Shown one piece after another: positions 7,273 through 15,413 of a stretch of 64,000 bases of DNA. Location of the stretch: NCBI RefSeq assembly GCF_041262525.1, contig NZ_JBGCCK010000007.1:248001-312000 (forward strand), read 5' to 3'. How positions within the stretch are numbered: the first letter of the stretch is position 1; each line of letters begins with the position of its first letter. Position numbers and translations under genes: made by a program. A model generated the notes under the pieces. The model saw only the letters and a list, made by a program, of their open reading frames with translations, was not told where the DNA came from and did no database searches. This stretch comes from Streptacidiphilus sp041262525. GTDB taxonomy: Bacteria > Actinomycetota > Actinomycetes > Streptomycetales > Streptomycetaceae.

Positions 7273-8988
7273 ATGTTCGGGAGACCGAGGGTCGCCGCGG
7301 CGGCCACCGCACTGGCCGCCGCGCTCACCGCCGCCCTGGCCGCATCGTTCACCGTCGCGCCGGTCGCGCGAGCCGACAACGCACCCCCGCCGCCCGCCGG
7401 TTGGACGACGGTGTTCAGCGACAACTTCGCCGGATCGGCCGGCTCCGCACCCGCCTCGGCGAACTGGTTCTACGACATCGGCACCGGGTACGGCACCGGC
7501 GAGACGGAGCAGACCACCAGTTCCACCAACAACGTCTACCTCGATGGAAACGGGCACCTGGTCCTCAAGGCGATCAACAACGGCGGTACCTGGACGTCCG
7601 CGCGGATCGAGAGCACCAGGGGCGACTTCCAGGCCCCGGCGGGCGGGAAGCTCGAGATGACCGCGTCGATCCAACAGCCCAACCCGGCGAACGGGCTCGG
7701 CTACTGGCCCGCCTTCTGGGCCCTCGGCTCGCCGATGCGGGCGGGCGGCGGCTGGCCCCAGTCCGGTGAGATCGACATGATGGAGGACGTCAACGGCCTC
7801 AACCAGGCGTCGCAGACGCTGCACGACTCCGCGGGCAGCAGCGGCCATCCGCTGATCGCCTGCCCCGGCGCGGGGTCCGGCTGCCAGACCGGCTACCACA
7901 CCTACTCCGTCATCGTGGACCGCACCAACACCAGCGCGGAGACGCTGCAGTTCCTGATGGACGGCACGGTGGAGAGCACGGTCACCGAGGCGTCCGTCGG
8001 CACGAGCGCCTGGCAGCAGGCGATCGACCACGGCTTCTTCCTCATCTTCGACCTCGCCATGGGCGGCAACTACCCGAACGGCGTCTCCGGCACCACCACC
8101 CCGACGGCGGCGACCTCGTCCGGCGCGTCGATGAGCGTCGGCTACGTGGCCGTCTACGAGCAGGGCGGGAACTCCACCCCGACCGGAACCGCCACCGCGA
8201 CCGGCGCGATCACCGGCATCGGCGGCCTCTGCCTGGCCAACCAGAACGCGCTCAACACCGAGGGCAACCCGATCGGGGTCAGCGCCTGCAACGGCGGGAA
8301 CGCCGGCCAGCTGTGGTCCCCGTACACGGACGGGACGCTTCGGGTGCAGGGCGGCTGCCTGGACGTGGTGAGCGCCGGAACCACCAGCGGCACCAACGTC
8401 GACTGGTACGCCTGCAACGGCACCGCCGCGCAGAACTGGACCCACCAGGCGAACGGAGAGCTGGTCAACCCCAACTCGGGTCTCTGCCTGACCGATCCGG
8501 GCGGCAACACCGGTGCCCGGCTGGACATCGAGACCTGCACCGGCGCCGCCTCCCAGCTGTGGTCGCAGCCGAGCGGCGGCGGGGGAGGTGGGGGCTGCGG
8601 CTCGACCAACCTGGCGCTGAACCACACCGCGACCGCCTCCTCGCAGGAGAACGCCGCGTTCCCGGCGTCCAGCGCCGTGGACGGCAACCTCGGCACGCGC
8701 TGGTCCAGCGCCTTCGCCGACCCGCAGTGGCTGCAGGTGGACCTGGGTTCGACGCGGTCGATCTGCGGGGTGACCCTGAACTGGGAGACGGCCTACGGCA
8801 AGGCGTTCCAGATCCAGACCTCCAACGACGCCACGAACTGGACCACGATCTACTCCACCACCGCCGGCACCGGCGGCAACCAGACCCTGACCGTCTCCGG
8901 CAGCGGCCGCTACATCCGCATGTACGGAACGGCACGCGCCACGCAGTGGGGCTACTCGCTCTGGGAGTTCCAGGTCTTCGGCAGCTGA
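7273..8988 (+). CDS. Secreted GH16 glucanase with ricin-type and F5/8-type carbohydrate-binding domains
   Basis: This is a 571-residue extracellular enzyme. A Sec signal peptide covers residues 1-34 (cleavage ARA-DN). The GH16 catalytic domain follows to about residue 295, with the signature GEIDMMED: nucleophile E166, D168 and acid/base E171. GH16 members cut beta-1,3- and mixed beta-glucans or related polysaccharides; the exact substrate is not shown. A ricin-B/CBM13 trefoil follows, with three Q-x-W-like repeats (AGQLW, AQNW, ASQLW). After a GGGGGGG linker comes a discoidin/F5/8 type C domain beginning NLALNHTATASS. The putative LacI operator upstream suggests induction by released sugars. 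It converges with a GH87 gene, so the two glucanases form a functional pair. Confidence 0.92.
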   Translation: MFGRPRVAAAATALAAALTAALAASFTVAPVARADNAPPPPAGWTTVFSDNFAGSAGSAPASANWFYDIGTGYGTGETEQTTSSTNNVYLDGNGHLVLKAINNGGTWTSARIESTRGDFQAPAGGKLEMTASIQQPNPANGLGYWPAFWALGSPMRAGGGWPQSGEIDMMEDVNGLNQASQTLHDSAGSSGHPLIACPGAGSGCQTGYHTYSVIVDRTNTSAETLQFLMDGTVESTVTEASVGTSAWQQAIDHGFFLIFDLAMGGNYPNGVSGTTTPTAATSSGASMSVGYVAVYEQGGNSTPTGTATATGAITGIGGLCLANQNALNTEGNPIGVSACNGGNAGQLWSPYTDGTLRVQGGCLDVVSAGTTSGTNVDWYACNGTAAQNWTHQANGELVNPNSGLCLTDPGGNTGARLDIETCTGAASQLWSQPSGGGGGGGCGSTNLALNHTATASSQENAAFPASSAVDGNLGTRWSSAFADPQWLQVDLGSTRSICGVTLNWETAYGKAFQIQTSNDATNWTTIYSTTAGTGGNQTLTVSGSGRYIRMYGTARATQWGYSLWEFQVFGS

Positions 8989-9021
8989 GGACCTCGGCAG
9001 CTGAGACCCGATCGGCGGGGC

Positions 9022-9046
9022 GGGGCGGGGCGTTGCGCCCCGCCCC
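9022..9046. terminator. Bidirectional stem-loop terminator between convergent glucanase genes
   Basis: A perfect 11-bp G+C stem, GGGGCGGGGCG, with a TTG loop is followed by CTTT-type sequence on the plus strand. It sits between the two convergent stop codons (8988 and 9060). Confidence 0.85.
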
Positions 9047-9059
9047 TTTCGGCTCCCGG

Positions 9060-11840
9060 TTACTGGTTCCAGATCTGGAACTCGGAGATCTGGGCGGCGG
9101 GCCAGCCGGTGTTGGCGGTGACGTTCAGCCGCCAGTACCGCTGCGAGGTCGCCGGGAAGGTGATGGTCACGGTGTTGTTGGCCGTCGGGCTGAACGTGTA
9201 GGCGGCCGATGGCTTCACAGTCGTGAAGGTCGAGCCGTCCGTCGAGCCGAGCAGGGCGAGCGTCTCGTCGCGCGCACCCCACGTGGCGGGCAGTTGGAGC
9301 ACCACCCGGCTCGCGGACTGGGACGTGCCCAGGTCCACCTGAACCCATTGCGGGAAGACGTTGTTCGTGCTCTCCCAGTACGAGTTCTGGTTGCCGTCCG
9401 TCACGTTCGAGGACGGGTACACGTCCGTGTGCGACGACTCGCTGGTCGGCCTGCCCGCGGCCAGGTTGGTGTTGACAGGACCGGCGGTGGCGAACTGGAG
9501 GCTGTTGACGTTCCAGCCGCCGTTGTCCTGATTGAGCGTCAGCACCTGCTGCCCCGCCGGCAGCGTCACCTGGGCCGTGACGGTGGTCCAGGCCTGCCAG
9601 CCACCCGTCGCGGGCAGGTTGAGATTGCCGCTGAGGTTGGTTCCCGACGCGTCGGACAGGTGGAAGGCGTCGGTCACCGCGCTGGGGGCGGCCACTCTCA
9701 GGCTCACGGTGTACGTACCGGCCGTCGCTACGGCGACGGTGTAGCGGAACCACTGGCCGCCCGTGGTCCAGCCGAGGTCGTAGCCGCCGCCGGTGTCCGT
9801 CGTCGTCTCCAGGTCGACGCCGTCGGCCCGGTAGCCGTTGGCGGTGCCGTTGACCGACGTGACGTTGTAGGCGACGCCCTGGCCGCCCGTGTCGTAGTTC
9901 TCCGCCTGGACGACGCCGGGGACGGCTGCGGCGCTGCCGCCGTACGGCCCCTCCGGGTTGCCGCCCTGCCAGCTGTTGCCGCTCGTCGTCGCGGTGAAGC
10001 CGCTGGAGTTGTTCAGGAACGGCGACATCCCTGAACCCAGGCCGGTGACCGTGTTGCCGCTGACGGTGGCCGATCCGGTGGGCGCCGGATAGAACGGCGG
10101 CGCGATCACGATGCCGTTGCGCCACGGGGAGGTGACGGTGTTGTTCTGCAGCAGCGTGTTCGTGGACGTGGAGAAGCCGATGCCGTCGTAGAGGGCGTTG
10201 ACGACCGTGTTGTTCGTGGCGGTGACGTGGTCGACGACGCCGACGTTCTGCCCGTCGCCGCCGTTGCCGATCTGCAGGGCGGGCTGACCCTGGCTGTAGC
10301 CGTTGCCGCCGGACCGGACGATGACGTTGCCGTTGACGGTGGCGGTCAGCAGGTCGTTGCCGTTGACGCCGAAGCGGCCTGCGCCCAGGCCGATGTAGCG
10401 GGCGGTGTCGGCGATGTAGTTGAACTCGACGTCCTGATTGCTGCCGCCGTAGATGCCGATGCCCTTGCCGCCCCAGGGCGCGATGACGGTGTTGTGCGTC
10501 ATCGTGATGTGCGACATGGGCGTGTAGTAGGTCTTGTTGCCGTTGGAGTCGGTGTTGTAGTTGACCGAGTTGATGGCCATTCCGTCGTCGCCGGTGCTGC
10601 GGACGAAGTTGTTCGTCGCGGTCAGGTTGTTGCCGACGGAGTTGTTCAGCGACACGTTGTTGAGGTTGATGCCGTCGGCCCAGATCGCGGTGAGGCGGCT
10701 GTTCTTGACCGTGCCGCCGGTCCCGGACGCCCAGAAGCCCGACTCGACGTGCTGGCTCCAGATGTCGTCGGCCACCCAGTTCGTGCCTGAGGTGTCCATC
10801 GCTCCGCCACCGCCGTCGACCGTGGCCCGGCTGGTCGCGTTCGAGTCGAGATGGAAGTCCTGGACGTGGCACGAGGTCAACTCGAACAGAGCGGCGAGGC
10901 CCACGTTGTTGGGCAGCGGGACGTCCCGGTAGATGGTGCTGTACCAGATGCCGGCGCCGGCGATGGTGATCCCCTGGGCGCGCAGGCCCGTGGTGCCCTT
11001 CAGGTAGAAGGTGCCCGCCGGGATCCAGAGGGTCTTGTTCTGCGACTGGGCCTGGTTGATGCAGTTCTGGATGGCGGCGGTGCTGTCCACGGCGCCGCTG
11101 TCGGCGGACCCGTTCGTCGGCGTGTTGTCGGCCACCGCGCCGCAGTCGGTGGTGATGGAGAGGGAGTTGGCCGGTTGGGCCAGCGGCGGCGGCGGGTTCT
11201 CCACATCGATGACGTCGATGTAGTAGAACGCGGCGGTGTTGGCGGCGTCCTTCGTCAGAGTCAGGGTGCTGCCGGGGGCGATGGGGGCGCCGGTGATGAA
11301 GGTGTGCGACTCGTCGAAGTACTGCCGGGGGTTGCCGTCGGCCGGGTTCTGGCTGCTGCCGTTGTAGTTGCTGCTGTTCTCGTAGAACCAGCTCTGCCTC
11401 GAGTTGAGGTTCAGCGCCTGCCGGAAGGCGCCGTCGACGTAGAGGTCGAGCGTCGCGGTCGTGCCGCCGCCCGTGGCTGAGTCAGGGATGCTCTCGCGGA
11501 GGTTGATCGCGCTGATCGGCGCGCCGGTGGTGTTCGTCCACTGCACACTCTGCCCGGTACCGGTGAGCTGGACGTACGCGTGCCCGGAGGCCTCCACGGC
11601 CGCGCTGGAGTACTGCGTCGTCGGCGCCGAGGTCAGCGAGACGATCGAGGCGCCTCCACCGAGCGTGCCCGCTTCCGCCTCGTAGCTGGTGAACGGCGCC
11701 GTCGCACCCGCGCCGTTGGTCGCCGCCGTGGCGGTCGGCGGCGCGCCGAGCGCGACGAGCGTCGCGCCCGTGAGCGTGAGCAGCGCCGCGACGGCCCCAC
11801 TGATCGAGCGGCGTAAGGCGACGTGGTGTGTGCGTCTCAT
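9060..11840 (-). CDS. Secreted GH87 alpha-1,3-glucanase (mycodextranase/mutanase type)
   Basis: This is a 926-residue secreted protein. A long signal peptide ends near ATAA. An N-terminal beta-sandwich (EAEAGTLGG... YVQLTGTGQSV, CBM6/35-like) is followed by a right-handed parallel beta-helix of the GH87 family, with the conserved acidic pieces WADGINL (D389) and TGDDGMAIN (D418, D419); these correspond to the essential aspartates of the family, though exact assignment needs alignment. A CBM6-like domain (about 620-780) and a C-terminal F5/8-type domain follow. GH87 enzymes hydrolyse alpha-1,3-glucan of fungal walls and bacterial mutan. The C-terminal domain closely resembles that of the hydrolase at 22.4 kb. 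An upstream TTGCG direct-repeat element is shared with that gene. Confidence 0.88.
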   Translation of the reverse strand: MRRTHHVALRRSISGAVAALLTLTGATLVALGAPPTATAATNGAGATAPFTSYEAEAGTLGGGASIVSLTSAPTTQYSSAAVEASGHAYVQLTGTGQSVQWTNTTGAPISAINLRESIPDSATGGGTTATLDLYVDGAFRQALNLNSRQSWFYENSSNYNGSSQNPADGNPRQYFDESHTFITGAPIAPGSTLTLTKDAANTAAFYYIDVIDVENPPPPLAQPANSLSITTDCGAVADNTPTNGSADSGAVDSTAAIQNCINQAQSQNKTLWIPAGTFYLKGTTGLRAQGITIAGAGIWYSTIYRDVPLPNNVGLAALFELTSCHVQDFHLDSNATSRATVDGGGGAMDTSGTNWVADDIWSQHVESGFWASGTGGTVKNSRLTAIWADGINLNNVSLNNSVGNNLTATNNFVRSTGDDGMAINSVNYNTDSNGNKTYYTPMSHITMTHNTVIAPWGGKGIGIYGGSNQDVEFNYIADTARYIGLGAGRFGVNGNDLLTATVNGNVIVRSGGNGYSQGQPALQIGNGGDGQNVGVVDHVTATNNTVVNALYDGIGFSTSTNTLLQNNTVTSPWRNGIVIAPPFYPAPTGSATVSGNTVTGLGSGMSPFLNNSSGFTATTSGNSWQGGNPEGPYGGSAAAVPGVVQAENYDTGGQGVAYNVTSVNGTANGYRADGVDLETTTDTGGGYDLGWTTGGQWFRYTVAVATAGTYTVSLRVAAPSAVTDAFHLSDASGTNLSGNLNLPATGGWQAWTTVTAQVTLPAGQQVLTLNQDNGGWNVNSLQFATAGPVNTNLAAGRPTSESSHTDVYPSSNVTDGNQNSYWESTNNVFPQWVQVDLGTSQSASRVVLQLPATWGARDETLALLGSTDGSTFTTVKPSAAYTFSPTANNTVTITFPATSQRYWRLNVTANTGWPAAQISEFQIWNQ

Positions 11841-11920
11841 CGGGAGTCCTCCCTGGGTGGGGCAGGCGGGGTAGCGGAGCGCGGTGTACCGCCAAGCAAA
11901 GTAACTTGACGGACACTCAG

Positions 11921-11947
11921 GCGCAATACTCCGCTACATCAGCGCAA
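11921..11947 (-). promoter_or_regulatory. Direct-repeat element upstream of the GH87 gene
   Basis: On the minus strand TTGCGC occurs twice, 21 bp apart (11947-11942 and 11926-11921). The first copy continues into TGATGTAGCG, giving a 16-mer (11947-11932) that differs at two positions from one at 22287-22302 upstream of the GH99/71-like gene. In both genes the last repeat is 80-90 bp before the start codon. It is probably an activator or repressor site. Confidence 0.5.
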
Positions 11948-11963
11948 ATAGACGATCGGAGGG

Positions 11964-13145
11964 CTAAATTCCACGACTCCGTAGGACTGGGCGGCGGGCG
12001 AGGGTGTCGGAGACCTTGGCGGTGGCGTAGAGGGAAGCGGCCAGCGTCAGGACCAGGAGCAGGCCCAGGGCGAGGATGCCGGCGGTCGCCGTCGGAGCCG
12101 GGCTGTCGGGGGCCGCCTCGGTGCGCGCGGAGCCGGTGAGGAAGGGGAGGATGCCCAGCACCGCGAGGCCGAGGGCGGCCTCGACCCAGACGACCCTGGG
12201 GAAGTGCCGCAGTGTCAGGTGCAGCAGGGAGGAGGTCGCGTCCGCGCGGCGGGCGTGGGCGATGCGAGGCATGAGCCAGAACTGGTTGAAGCCGCCGGCG
12301 GTGATCAGGCCCAGCACCAGGGCGATCTTGACGAGGAGGAACAGCCCGTAGGTCGTGGTCCAGAGCTGCGGAAGCGTGCCCACGGCCTTCCAGGTCAGCC
12401 ACAGCCCCGAGATCGTCACCGCGCCCACGCAGATCAGCGCGACGAGCCCGAACCGTCGCCACAGATCCGCCCACAGCACACCCGCGTCGCCGCTCAGCGC
12501 GCGCCTGGTCGTGGCCAGGGCGACGAGCAGGGCCAGGCCGCCGACCCAGACGGTGCCGCTGATGATGTGCGCCTGGACGAGCAGGGTGTCGAGCAGGTCG
12601 TCGAGGTCGGCGAAGGCCGCTGTCGGAATCGCGCTGATCAGCGTCGTCGCGAGCGACAGCGGCAGGGCGATCAGCGCCACCGTGTCCAGGCGGCGTCCGA
12701 CGCGTGCGGTGAAAAGCGAGATCAGCACGACGGCGGTGGCCACCAGCACCAGGTTCTGCACCAGCGTCAGTGTTCCCTGTGCGACCCAGGTGCCCGGCTT
12801 GGCTGGTGTGCGGAGGAATGTCCATATCCGTGTCGGCGTCAGCGCCGAGTCGAACGCCGTGCCGTGGCCGGCCCGCGCCACTCGCGCGGCGAGCTGGAAG
12901 TAGCCGGCGACCAGCAGCACGACGCCGGACCAGGCCAGGTAGCGCGCCGCGCGCCGCCGCAGAACCTCGGTGTCGCCGCTGCCGCCCACCCCCGATCGCA
13001 GGGTGGGACGGACGGCGGCGGCGTACGTGAGCGTGGCGCCGATGGCCCCGCTGAGGCCCATGAAGTAGCCGGACTTGGTGAGGATGCGCCACAGCGGTGG
13101 GGTGGTGTAGCCGGCGGCGGCCAGGAAGGAGGCAGGAAGGCTCAT
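11964..13145 (-). CDS. CopD-family integral membrane protein, iron-box controlled
   Basis: This is a 393-residue multi-spanning membrane protein of the copper resistance D family. It begins with a membrane segment at ILTKSGYFMGLSGAIGATL and has about nine hydrophobic helices, with the family's conserved HIISGTVWVGGLALL, in which the His is a candidate metal or heme ligand, and FNQFWLMPRI. CopD proteins move copper across the membrane in some bacteria, but the start codon here overlaps a near-consensus iron box, suggesting DmdR/IdeR control and a role in iron limitation. No CopC gene is adjacent. It is divergent from the kinase gene. Confidence 0.82.
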   Translation of the reverse strand: MSLPASFLAAAGYTTPPLWRILTKSGYFMGLSGAIGATLTYAAAVRPTLRSGVGGSGDTEVLRRRAARYLAWSGVVLLVAGYFQLAARVARAGHGTAFDSALTPTRIWTFLRTPAKPGTWVAQGTLTLVQNLVLVATAVVLISLFTARVGRRLDTVALIALPLSLATTLISAIPTAAFADLDDLLDTLLVQAHIISGTVWVGGLALLVALATTRRALSGDAGVLWADLWRRFGLVALICVGAVTISGLWLTWKAVGTLPQLWTTTYGLFLLVKIALVLGLITAGGFNQFWLMPRIAHARRADATSSLLHLTLRHFPRVVWVEAALGLAVLGILPFLTGSARTEAAPDSPAPTATAGILALGLLLVLTLAASLYATAKVSDTLARRPVLRSRGI

Positions 13146-13163
13146 AAGGTAAGGCTAACCTAA
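13145..13163. promoter_or_regulatory. Iron box (IdeR/DmdR1-type operator)
   Basis: TAAGGTAAGGCTAACCTAA matches the actinobacterial iron-box palindrome TTAGGTTAGGCTAACCTAA at 17 of 19 positions. It abuts the start codon of the CopD gene, an ideal position for repression by Fe-loaded DmdR1/IdeR, and is 62 bp upstream of the divergent kinase start. Confidence 0.85.
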
Positions 13164-13212
13164 GTTGATGTTGCTCTGTCCAGTCCGCCTGCCTGGCGCG
13201 AAGGGCACCGCG

Positions 13213-13220
13213 CATACTGT
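13213..13220 (+). promoter_or_regulatory. -10 element for a leaderless kinase transcript
   Basis: TACTGT (13215-13220) fits the actinobacterial TAnnnT -10 box and ends 4 nt before GTG 13225, with no Shine-Dalgarno sequence. This arrangement predicts a transcript starting at or next to the start codon. Confidence 0.45.
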
Positions 13221-13224
13221 GGGG

Positions 13225-14187
13225 GTGGAGGAGAACACGCTGGTGCAGGGTCGCTACCGGCTGCTGCGGCGGATCGGACGGGGTGGGGCCGGGGAGGTCT
13301 GGCGGGCCGAGGACGAGGCGTTGGGCCGCCTGGTCGCCGTCAAGTGCCTGATGCCCGAGGGTCACCACGACGGCGAGCTGGTGCGGGCGCGGTTCCGCCG
13401 CGAGGCGCGGCTCGCGGCCGGGCTGCAGCACCCGGGCATCACCGTGGTGCACGACTTCGGCGACTGGTCGGGCGTGCTCTTCCTGGTCATGGAGCTGCTC
13501 GACGGCGAGGATCTGGGCCGGCTGCTGGACGCGGCGCGCAGCCGACGCCTGCGGCCGAGCGAGGCCATCGGCATCGGCAGACAGATAGCCGCAGCCCTCG
13601 CGTACACCCACGAACGCGGCGTGGTCCATCGCGACCTCAAGCCCGGCAATCTGATCCGCACCGCCGACGGCACCGTCAAGATCTGCGACTTCGGCATCGC
13701 CCGCCTCGGCAGCGACCAGGGCTCCACGGCGCGCCTCGGCGGCAACACCTTCGCCGTCGGCACGCCGTACTACATGTCGCCGGAGCAGATCGAGGGAACC
13801 GGCGTCGACGAGCGCAGTGACCTCTACTCCTTCGGCTGCGTGCTGTACGAACTGCTGCTCGGTCACCCGCCGTTCCACAAGGGCGATCCGCTCGTGGTGC
13901 TGCTCGACCACCGCGACGCCGAGCCGCCACCGCCGCGCGTCGAGCGGCCGGAGATCCCCGTCCCGCTGGAGCGGCTGGTCCTCGACCTGCTCGCCAAGGA
14001 CCCCGGCGAGCGTCCCGCCGACGCGCGCGAGGTGCTGCGCCGCCTCGACGAGGCCGCCGAAGCCACCCCGCCGCCGCGCGGAGTGCTGCCGCCGTGGGCC
14101 CGGGGGATAGGGCCGGTGCCGGTGTCGCTGGTCCGCGTCATCCCGGAGCCGCCGGCTCTGGCCGCGCTGACCCGCCGGTGGCATTGA
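13225..14187 (+). CDS. Serine/threonine protein kinase, soluble, short
   Basis: This is a 320-residue Hanks-type kinase. The glycine loop is IGRGGAGEVW, the ATP-binding Lys is in VAVK (K40), the catalytic loop is HRDLKPGN (D137), the metal-binding DFG is D155, and the activation-loop end is GTPYYMSPEQ, so all catalytic residues are present. The kinase domain ends near residue 275. The remaining 45 residues are Pro-rich with no transmembrane helix or PASTA/sensor domain, so it is cytosolic. GTG 13225 is chosen because an upstream TACTGT box suggests a leaderless mRNA; GTG 13219 is also possible. The divergent gene is the iron-box CopD gene. Substrates are unknown. Confidence 0.9.
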   Translation: MEENTLVQGRYRLLRRIGRGGAGEVWRAEDEALGRLVAVKCLMPEGHHDGELVRARFRREARLAAGLQHPGITVVHDFGDWSGVLFLVMELLDGEDLGRLLDAARSRRLRPSEAIGIGRQIAAALAYTHERGVVHRDLKPGNLIRTADGTVKICDFGIARLGSDQGSTARLGGNTFAVGTPYYMSPEQIEGTGVDERSDLYSFGCVLYELLLGHPPFHKGDPLVVLLDHRDAEPPPPRVERPEIPVPLERLVLDLLAKDPGERPADAREVLRRLDEAAEATPPPRGVLPPWARGIGPVPVSLVRVIPEPPALAALTRRWH

Positions 14188-14205
14188 ATCCACCGTCCGG
14201 CCAAA

Positions 14206-14222
14206 TCTGACGCTGTGTCAGA
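14206..14222. promoter_or_regulatory. Palindromic operator TCTGAC-n5-GTCAGA
   Basis: Perfect 6-bp arms surround GCTGT, a form common for TetR-family operators. It lies 75 bp before the NPD/acyl-CoA ligase operon. The cognate regulator is not evident in the window. Confidence 0.5.
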
Positions 14223-14297
14223 AAATCTCTTCCGCTCTCTTCCTCCGTGCGCCAGACTGCCCCCGGCAGGATGAGTCCGCAGCTTTTGGGAGCAGCG

Positions 14298-15413
14298 ATG
14301 AGAACCCGACTCAGCGACCGACTCGGCATCGAACACGCCGTGTTCGGCTTCACGCCGTTCCCCGCCGTGGCGGCCGCGATCACCAGGGCCGGCGGTATGG
14401 GCGTGCTCGGCGCGGTCCGGTACGGCGAGGCCGAGGCGCTGGCCAAGGACCTGGACTGGATGGACGCCCAGTGCGGCGGGCTGCCCTATGGCGTCGACGT
14501 CGTGATGCCGGCCAAGAAGGTCGAGGGGGTCACCGTCGAGCAGGTGGAGGCGATGATCCCCGAGGGCCACCGCGCCTTCGTCCGCGAGCAGTTGGCCAAG
14601 CACGGGGTGCCCGAGCTGCCGGAGGGGCAGCGTGGCGGGTGGCGGATCACCGGCTGGATGGAGGAGGTCGCCCGCTCCCACGTGGACGTGGCGCTGGAGC
14701 ACCCCATCAAGTTGCTGGCCAGCGCGCTTGGTTCGCCGCCCCCGGACGTGATCGCGCGCGCCCACGAGGCCGGGGTGCTGGTCGCCGCGCTCGCCGGCAG
14801 CGCTCGGCACGCCCAGCGGCACGCCGAGGCCGGGATCGACATCATCGTGGCGCAGGGCCACGAGGCCGGCGGCCACACCGGCGAGATCGGCACCATGGTG
14901 CTGGTCCCCGAGATCGTCGCCGCCGTCGACCCGATGCCGGTGCTCGCCGCGGGCGGGATCGGCACCGGCGCGCAGGTGGCCGCCGGGCTCGCGCTCGGCG
15001 CAGAGGGCGCCTGGCTCGGCTCGATCTGGCTGACCGTCAGCGAGTCGGACATGACCTCGACCGTGCTGCGCCGGAAGCTGCTCGACGCGGGCAGCGGCGA
15101 CACCGTCCGCTCCCGCTCGCTGACCGGCAAGCCGGCCCGCCAGCTGCGCACCGAGTGGACCGAGGCGTGGGACGGCGAGGAAAGCCCCGGCACGCTGCCG
15201 ATGCCGCTGCAGGGTCTGCTGGTCGCCGACGCGCTCAGCCGGATCCAGTCCTACGAGACGGCCGAGCTGATCGGCACGCCGGTCGGCCAGATCGTCGGCC
15301 AGATGAACGAGGTGCGGCCCGTGGCCGCCGTCATGGACGAACTGACCCGCGGCTTCGAGCAGGCCGTGGCCAGGCTCGGCCGGATCGCCTCCGAGAAGGG
15401 AGAGCAGGCATGA
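14298..15413 (+). CDS. NPD-family FMN oxidoreductase (nitronate monooxygenase-like)
   Basis: This is a 371-residue TIM-barrel flavoprotein of the 2-nitropropane dioxygenase/nitronate monooxygenase family. Recognisable pieces are the N-terminal MRTRLSDRLGIEHAVFGF, the FMN phosphate-binding region VLAAGGIGTGAQVAAGLALGA and the substrate-side AQGHEAGGHTGEIGT with the conserved His. GGGAGC precedes ATG 14298. The stop overlaps the ligase start (ATGA), showing translational coupling. In actinobacteria such genes near acyl-CoA ligases often serve as CoA-thioester reductases, for example IpdC in steroid ring catabolism, but this one cannot be assigned to that role from sequence alone. Confidence 0.85.
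   Translation: MRTRLSDRLGIEHAVFGFTPFPAVAAAITRAGGMGVLGAVRYGEAEALAKDLDWMDAQCGGLPYGVDVVMPAKKVEGVTVEQVEAMIPEGHRAFVREQLAKHGVPELPEGQRGGWRITGWMEEVARSHVDVALEHPIKLLASALGSPPPDVIARAHEAGVLVAALAGSARHAQRHAEAGIDIIVAQGHEAGGHTGEIGTMVLVPEIVAAVDPMPVLAAGGIGTGAQVAAGLALGAEGAWLGSIWLTVSESDMTSTVLRRKLLDAGSGDTVRSRSLTGKPARQLRTEWTEAWDGEESPGTLPMPLQGLLVADALSRIQSYETAELIGTPVGQIVGQMNEVRPVAAVMDELTRGFEQAVARLGRIASEKGEQA

Noticed and set aside
7204..10872. A 1222-codon open frame on the minus strand across both glucanase genes
   Set aside because: It runs antisense through GH16 and out of frame through GH87 and has low-complexity Arg/His/Gln sequence; the genuine frames have clear domains.
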